Below, piece by piece: positions 58,567 through 64,000 of a DNA stretch of 64,000 bases (its first letter is position 1; each line of letters opens with the position of its first letter). Under the pieces are notes generated by a model. It searched no databases. It saw nothing but the letters and a program-made list of their open reading frames with translations, and was not told where the DNA came from. This DNA is from Mytilus galloprovincialis (Eukaryota; Mollusca; Bivalvia; Mytilida; Mytilidae), in contig NC_134843.1 of assembly GCF_965363235.1 (NCBI RefSeq), positions 88,011,795 through 88,075,794 on the forward strand, in the 5' to 3' direction. Position numbers and translations under genes: made by a program.

Positions 58567-59838
58567 TACACGTACATTTTTCAATGAATTTAGTTTAAAA
58601 ATACAATATTTCATCCTGTTTTACTCTTAATTTGTCCTCTTGTCGCTTCTTGCTATTTTGTATATATGAATATCACATTTCCGGTGACGTTTCTCCACAT
58701 GCAATTGTTTTCGTTGCAAGAAACGTCAGAAGAAAGAAAAGGTTGCCGTAAGAGTGACATGTAATCTACACTTCAGTATTATAAACTTCTTGGACCCGAC
58801 GTGACTTGAACCTTTTAGTTTAGAGTTTAACAGTTAAAGAAAATCGAAGACAAGACACGTTTATGTAAACCTAGGTGATTATCAATTGCATAAGGATTAT
58901 CTGGGCTGTATATCTTTGTTTTGATTCCATGTGAAAGCTCAGATAAATGACAGATCATGACAGTGTTAGATATCTGATTATCAATAACATAAATTGTTGC
59001 AAAACCATACTTATAAGGCAGTAAGGGAGGTTTTCTGATAGCAATACCGTAACTAGGAGAGGGGGGAGGGGTGAAGAAATGCCATCTGAAAAAGAAATAA
59101 ACAATACTAATACTGATGACACAGAAGCTATACATGCTATAACAGCAATCATGTTAATCATATACAGTGGAGTCCCCGGTGTCCGCGCGGCCCGTGATAT
59201 CGCGCATTACCTGATTTCGTCATATCAACACAGTAACACAAATAAAATCGATCGTATTACTGTTTTAGCCCTCCGAAGGGATGAAAAAGAATAAAATTGT
59301 TAAGTTCAAGAGTTAATTAATAACTGCAATGCAGTGATTTACCATATTTGGCCAATTTCCATTAAAAAAAATACATTATCAGATAAAATTTGTTTTATTC
59401 AAGTCAAATTTGCATCAGATTGAAATAGTTTTTGCTCTGCATCCTTGGCAGTGTGCTTGGTTCAAACTCAACTATATTTCGTAGTACAAAATCTTTCCTT
59501 TATTCAAAATTAGCTATTTTTTGAAGACATGCGCGAAATCACCGGACATTGGATGAACTCTCAGAACAGGGGTTTCCCTTATTTTGGACACACATTACAC
59601 AAAATATAGAGGATGAAACCATACAAACAGAATATTTTATGAAATAAAAGTATGTTATGAATGTGTTCACACAATCTTATCCAATCATTGGTTTTATCAG
59701 TTGAATGAAGTGAAGTCATAAGTCTTAGGTGCGCGGTTACACCCGACTGCACCGTAAGGCACAAAATGTGCAATATAATATTGAGTCTAGGAAAAACAGA
59801 GCTGGAAGAAAACATAGAAGAAAGTAAAGAGTGTTAAA
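58567..59838. other. Intergenic between GAN and NPEPL1
   Basis: No gene recognised. A 71-codon open frame at 59079-59294 (GVPGVRAARDIAHYLISSYQ) matches nothing I know and has no splice or start support. Confidence 0.35.
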
Positions 59839-60188
59839 ATACACCTAATCGCTATTTATTCCATTCTGGATAAGTTCTAAATTTACACAACTTTTTCATC
59901 CAGTTGAAGCTATCTGGGACCCTGTTAACAATTCACCATGCATGATACTTTTTAATGAGGCCTGTTTAAACTACCGTAAATACTTCAAACAAAATATTTT
60001 TTTACTTCAATTTTAATTTCGAAAAAAGTGAATCATACTATATCAAAGTTTCTTGATGATCACTTTCTAAAGTTTTTTCTCCCTCAGCTCACTACTGATG
60101 ACCTCCATTTTTCGGCCGGTGACCCAAAACAGGAAGTTGTATAAAAGACTGTTTTTCCCGGAATGGACTAAATAGCGATAAGGTGTAT
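59839..60188. mobile_element. MITE with about 30-bp inverted ends
   Basis: Left ATACACCTAATCGCTATTTA, right AAATAGCGATAAGGTGTAT, with CCATTCTGG and CCGGAATGG inside. 350 bp, no coding sequence. A partial relative begins near 60648. Confidence 0.68.
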
Positions 60189-60299
60189 GCTGAGACAGTA
60201 TGGTTCCCTTTTAAAAGAAAAAAACACCATTAGAAGATTTAAAACTTTCTTTGAATACATTGCCAAAACCGACTGGTCTACCAACATATAAGAGGGAGG

Positions 60300-60475
60300 A
60301 TAGGACCTTTATCGGGACTCCGGGATCGGGTGTTTTTAAGCTCGGGATTTCGGGATTGACCCTTTCGGGATTCTTTCTTCGAATTTCGGGACCTCAGGAT
60401 TTCGTGTTTTTTAAGCCCAGGATTTCGGGATGTCGTGTTTTTAAGCCCGGGATTTCGGGATCAGGCTCTTACCCT
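60300..60475. repeat. CGGGATTTCGGGAT minisatellite
   Basis: Repeats of GTTTTTAAGCCCGGGATTTC and GGGATTCTTTC, the inverse of the motif at 13119-13253. Apparent protein repeats are by-products. Confidence 0.75.
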
Positions 60476-60998
60476 CCCTCATATAAGAGCAACTGAAGTT
60501 ACCGAGCGAACTATAATACAGCTGTATTGTCATGATTACAGTTCCAATTAGTTTACATATTTTTTTTTATTCAATACTTATATCCAACTTCAGTTGAAAA
60601 ACAAAACACAGGAAGAACAGACAGCACAATAGCCCCATGCACCTAATCACTATTTGCTTGCCATTACTGGACATCCGAAAGGTTCCTTTAAAATTTTATG
60701 TGACATTAGAAAATGTATGCCACACAGAGATCATTATATGTCATCAATAGTTAAACTCATAGAGTATTGTAAATTCTCAGGTCAATTGTCACAGATTCCC
60801 AAATAACAATAAGTTCTGTAGAAAAAACAACAAAAAGACCGTCAATACACAATGATACAAACAGCAGAGAAAATTTGACTGAGCAACATGAATTTTATCA
60901 GAAATGGGATGAATAACATAAATAATCACCAATCTGTTTGAATTGAAAGAATATTGGCATGGAAACCCTTAAAGAAGAATAAAAAGTACTAGACTCCC

Positions 60999-61257
60999 AT
61001 ACCTGCCAACTGTCACTATTTGCGGGGGATTTCCCTCATGGAGGCTCCCAAGTGGAAATTTTGTAAGAGCAATTTTGTCCACTATTTTAAAGAAAACAAT
61101 TAATTTAACAATGGCTATGAGCTTGTTAAAGCACGAAAAAAACCAAAAAACCACATTAGAATGTATATATTTGAAGGCCCCCTTGAAGGTTTTTTAGGAC
61201 TATAAGAACCATCTTTCACGTAAAACCCCATGGGCATTTTGAAAAGTTGGCAGGTAT
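60999..61257. mobile_element. MITE with ATACCTGCCAACT ends
   Basis: Left ATACCTGCCAACT at 60999, right AGTTGGCAGGTAT at 61245-61257. About 259 bp. Confidence 0.65.
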
Positions 61258-61388
61258 ATATGGACTCCAAAGTAGACTAAACAAAGTCAATAAAACCTGA
61301 AGACTAAATCCTTGACTATATCAACAACAAAAAAAAGGTAACAACTGAAAAACAACTGTCATAAACCTGAATGAGTACAGACATTTTC

Positions 61389-61516
61389 TATCAAGTCTCT
61401 TTATACAATGTTATACACCACTCAAGTTTGACCACAATTCCCAGAGCTAGGGTATCAAGCCTCTTTATACAATGTTATACACCACTCAAGTTTGACCACA
61501 ATTCCCAGAGCTAGGG
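61389..61516. repeat. Tandem duplication, 64-bp unit
   Basis: TATCAAG(T/C)CTCTTTATACAA through CCCAGAGCTAGGG occurs twice with one difference. Confidence 0.85.
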
Positions 61517-62160
61517 CTTGAACCTTTTGTGACTACAATGTGCTTAACTGGAATGTTCAGATGTTATACTTCTTACCAAGTGAAGTGCTCAATAAGTATA
61601 TCCAAGAAGACAGTACTTCTGTTTTTACAGTTTTCCCATAATTCTGTTATCTAGACTGTAAAATGAAAAGACCTTTTTAGATATTTTTTTATTTTAAGAA
61701 TTGTAATTAAAATTTTGGCATTTGGACTGTTTTATTTAAAAAAAAAAATTGTCTTTCATTACACTGTCATGACTGTCCATATCAAAATTAAAAATCATTC
61801 TTATCTCTTTTTAGTTTAAACAATTGGTCACAGGAAGAATGCTGCTATTGAAGATTTTGTCCTTTTCTTTGTCAAAATGTGTAATTTCTTTAATTAAATC
61901 AGCCTAAAGTCATACTTCATCTTATTGCAAAGGATCTATGATCATGATTATTAGTTTCAAATACTACCAGTAAATATGATATAATTTAAGCAATAATTCT
62001 TTCATTTCATGCACTATACATTTTTTATGAACCATAAAAAGCCTTAAAAAATCCAACTTTTTGATTTGAAATGGTTAAAGATATACAAAAACATGATAAA
62101 ATAAATATACTGAAGATTTAATTGAATTTCATTGAATATACATCTTTTTTCAGTTGCAGA

Positions 62161-62310
62161 ATGGTGGCTGCTACTTTAAAGTTTGAAGGGACTCTAACTC
62201 CTTCAGACCCTCAAAAAAATTCAGTACTTATTATTGGACAGCCTAGATACTTATCAAAGATAAAGTATAGTGATGTGAAAGTAAAGTTAGAACCAAGAGT
62301 TGATGAAGAG
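62161..62310 (+). CDS. NPEPL1: NPEPL1 first coding exon
   Basis: 50 codons from MVAATLKFEGTLTPSDPQKN to RVDEE, donor GTATGA. The exon itself probably begins at 62154, after acceptor TTTTTTCAG, with seven bases of 5' UTR. Confidence 0.87.
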
Positions 62311-63343
62311 GTATGAGTTATATAAAGTATAGTGATGTGAAAGTAAAGTTAGAACCAAGAGTTGATGAAGAGGTATGAGTTATATAAAGTCAAACATTAA
62401 AACCAGTGTGAAAGTGAAGTGGGGTATATATCAATTAGCTGTAGACAACAAAAAATATCTAAAAAGACATCTAGATAGCTCATGCAGCAATCAACAATAT
62501 ACAGGTATCAAAGCAATATGTCATCAACAACAAACAGGTTCAATGAGACAACAAACCGATGGCAACCACTAAACAATAGGCTGCTGACTTGGGACAGGCT
62601 CATTTGAATGTGTCGGGGTAAAACAGTTTGAAGGTATCAACCTTTCCTTAACCTGGGGCAGTGGTGTAACAGTACAACATAAGAACCAACAACCAAAACT
62701 TGTTAAAAAGGGCTTAACTTGACATCATCAAAGCAGAAAAACATCTAACAAAAACACTGACTGGACATGGCAAGGAATTTATACATCCCTAAAAACAAAA
62801 AAAGACACTTAAGTTAGTTAAGTACAGAACTAAAAGTACTTGTATATAGTGACAGCTAGTTAAAAGCTACATTTAAAGTATATATTTCTCTCTGTAAATT
62901 GTAATATACCAGATCAGTTATTGAAAAGGAAAAAAAACTGTATGATTATGTCTGATCTGTTTATGATTAAAGACATTTAGAAAAAGGAGAGTGTTTAGTT
63001 TGACTGTAAAAAGTAGATGTTTTGTCATGCTTGTGGGATATATTGACAATTTTTGTTCTCACATCAATACAATGGGATCATTGATATCCTAGTTACATGC
63101 AACAGTTTATTATTAGTTCATTTTGTGTGGATAGTTTATGCTTGCCATGTTCACAATATTTTCTGTTTTCAGACTTTCAAGAAAGCTTTAGACTCTAATT
63201 CAGAAATTTGTGCTTTATGGTTGAACAATGCCACTTTAGCTCAGCTGCCTGTCAAATGTAGTCGTCATAACACACCATCCAGGGCTCATGCTTTAACTAA
63301 AATGGTCAAGAGCTGTCTACGTGGAGGAGATGAATTTGTAGTG
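62161..63343 (+). CDS. NPEPL1: NPEPL1, M17 leucyl-aminopeptidase-like protein (N-terminal part; continues right)
   Basis: NPEPL1 belongs to the M17 leucine aminopeptidase family, Zn-dependent exopeptidases. Two coding exons are visible (62161-62310 and 63173-63343, both phase 0), giving the first 107 residues of about 520. Residues 24-50 (SVLIIGQPRYLSKIKYSDV, KLEPRVDEE) match vertebrate PLLLLGQLHHLHRVPWSHV and KLQPRVTEE. Exon 2 (ICALWLNNATLAQLPVKCSR, HNTPSRAHALTKMVKSCLRG) matches CPLYLNYATVAALPCRVSRH. An acceptor just before the ATG (TTTTTTCAG at 62145-62153) shows that a non-coding first exon lies upstream. The catalytic metal-binding domain is outside the window, so activity cannot be judged. 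A 62-bp tandem duplication copies the end of exon 1 and its donor. Confidence 0.88.
62260..62390 (+). repeat. Exact 62-bp tandem duplication across the NPEPL1 exon 1 donor
   Basis: Units 62260-62321 and 62322-62383 are identical, plus seven bases of a third. Each contains the last 51 coding bases and the GAG|GTATGAG donor. Confidence 0.93.
62395..62810. repeat. Dispersed repeat in NPEPL1 intron
   Basis: Contains CAATGAGACAACAAACCGAT, GGCTGCTGACTTGGGACAGG and TTTCCTTAACCTGGGGCAGT, phrases I associate with an abundant mussel repeat. Class unknown. Confidence 0.5.
63173..63343 (+). CDS. NPEPL1: NPEPL1 second coding exon
   Basis: 57 codons, acceptor CTGTTTTCAG, probable donor GTACTG. Encodes TFKKALDSNSEICALWLNNA through GGDEFVV. 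The donor is a weak consensus, so the exact end is less certain than the start. Confidence 0.85.
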
Positions 63344-64000
63344 GTACTGTACTCTTTCATTGTTGTTTAAAATATATGTTTACTTTTTAAAGAAGGGTTA
63401 GACTTGTAAATTAGTGACAGTGAAAAATAATGTGACATATAAAAGAATGTTTTTTTTTAAATTTGGAGTGACCGCTTTATTTTATTTAGAGAAAAATATT
63501 TCCTTTTAATATGTATCCTTATACGATAAATGAGGTTCCTAAATCTCAGCTTTAATATAAAATCCACATGTTATCCGTTACCATGTTAGTGGATATTGAC
63601 CACAAGAGATTAACTGCTGTAAATAACATTTTGAAGTACATCTTCAACAAACATGCTGGATTTTCCATGGTAGTTTTATTCATGTACAGATTTTAACCAT
63701 CTATGATCCTATGATTTGTGAAATAGTTTTTTTTTATAAAATATTGAGATTTGCAAATAATGCAATCCAGTTTCACTTAAAAACTAAATATATTTTAGCA
63801 AAGATATATTAACAGCATGTTTTTTGAAGATGTACTCCTTATACATTTGAACAAAACTGGGGCCAGGGATTTCATTGAATCCTAGTATCATCTGAAGCTT
63901 TGCTTTTATTTGTAGCATTGAATTTTCAAACATCATTATAAATTCAATACAAATAGTACTTTTCACAACTGGATTAGATAGATCAGCTACAGAGCAGACA

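Noticed and set aside
59079-59294. Possible small gene (71 codons)
   Set aside because: No family match, no supporting splice sites, and overlapping frames of similar length on the other strand.
60251-60496. 81-codon frame with repeated FKPGISG
   Set aside because: Translation of the CGGGATTTCGGGAT minisatellite, not a protein.

Overview
The window is AT-rich animal nuclear DNA with genes split by GT-AG introns and very dense short repeats. Several dispersed repeats look like those common in marine mussels (for example the GTGGTATGATTGCCAATGAG motif and its complement at about 7780, 12190, 18300, 40120 and 43435). I infer a bivalve, most likely Mytilus. Gene identities come from comparing conceptual exon translations with remembered family sequences; no search was run.

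Layout. (1) 3463-18837, minus strand: nine exons of CEP76, a centriolar protein that limits centriole reduplication; its last coding exon(s) lie left of the window. (2) 19027-34331, plus strand: a complete eight-exon MEAK7 (TLDC1), a TLD-domain lysosomal mTOR-signalling protein. The two start codons are only 189 bp apart, head to head, so they probably share a bidirectional promoter. (3) 34.5-51.3 kb: a gene-poor, repeat-rich block with a three-layer transposon nest. Its middle layer, with 290-bp inverted ends, carries a fragment of a PIF1-family helicase. (4) 51324-56974, minus strand: a complete five-exon gigaxonin gene (GAN; BTB-BACK-Kelch Cullin-3 adaptor). (5) 62161 onward, plus strand: the first two coding exons of NPEPL1, an M17 leucyl-aminopeptidase-like protein that continues beyond the right edge.

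The four genes are unrelated housekeeping or cytoskeletal genes, not an operon or a defence system. Most of the unusual content is mobile DNA acting on them: a partial tandem duplication of CEP76 exon 7 whose second copy was hit by a TA-target foldback transposon; a 62-bp duplication that doubles the NPEPL1 exon-intron boundary; MEAK7 exon 6 left as an island between kilobases of hairpin-ended repeats; and bivalve 'pearl'/Helitron-like elements with about 147-bp tandem cores. A tRNA-Gln-like sequence with a CGG anticodon and a near-perfect 42-nt hairpin lie between GAN and NPEPL1. I found no CRISPR array, rRNA or bacterial-type operon, and nothing I can confidently call an endogenous virus.
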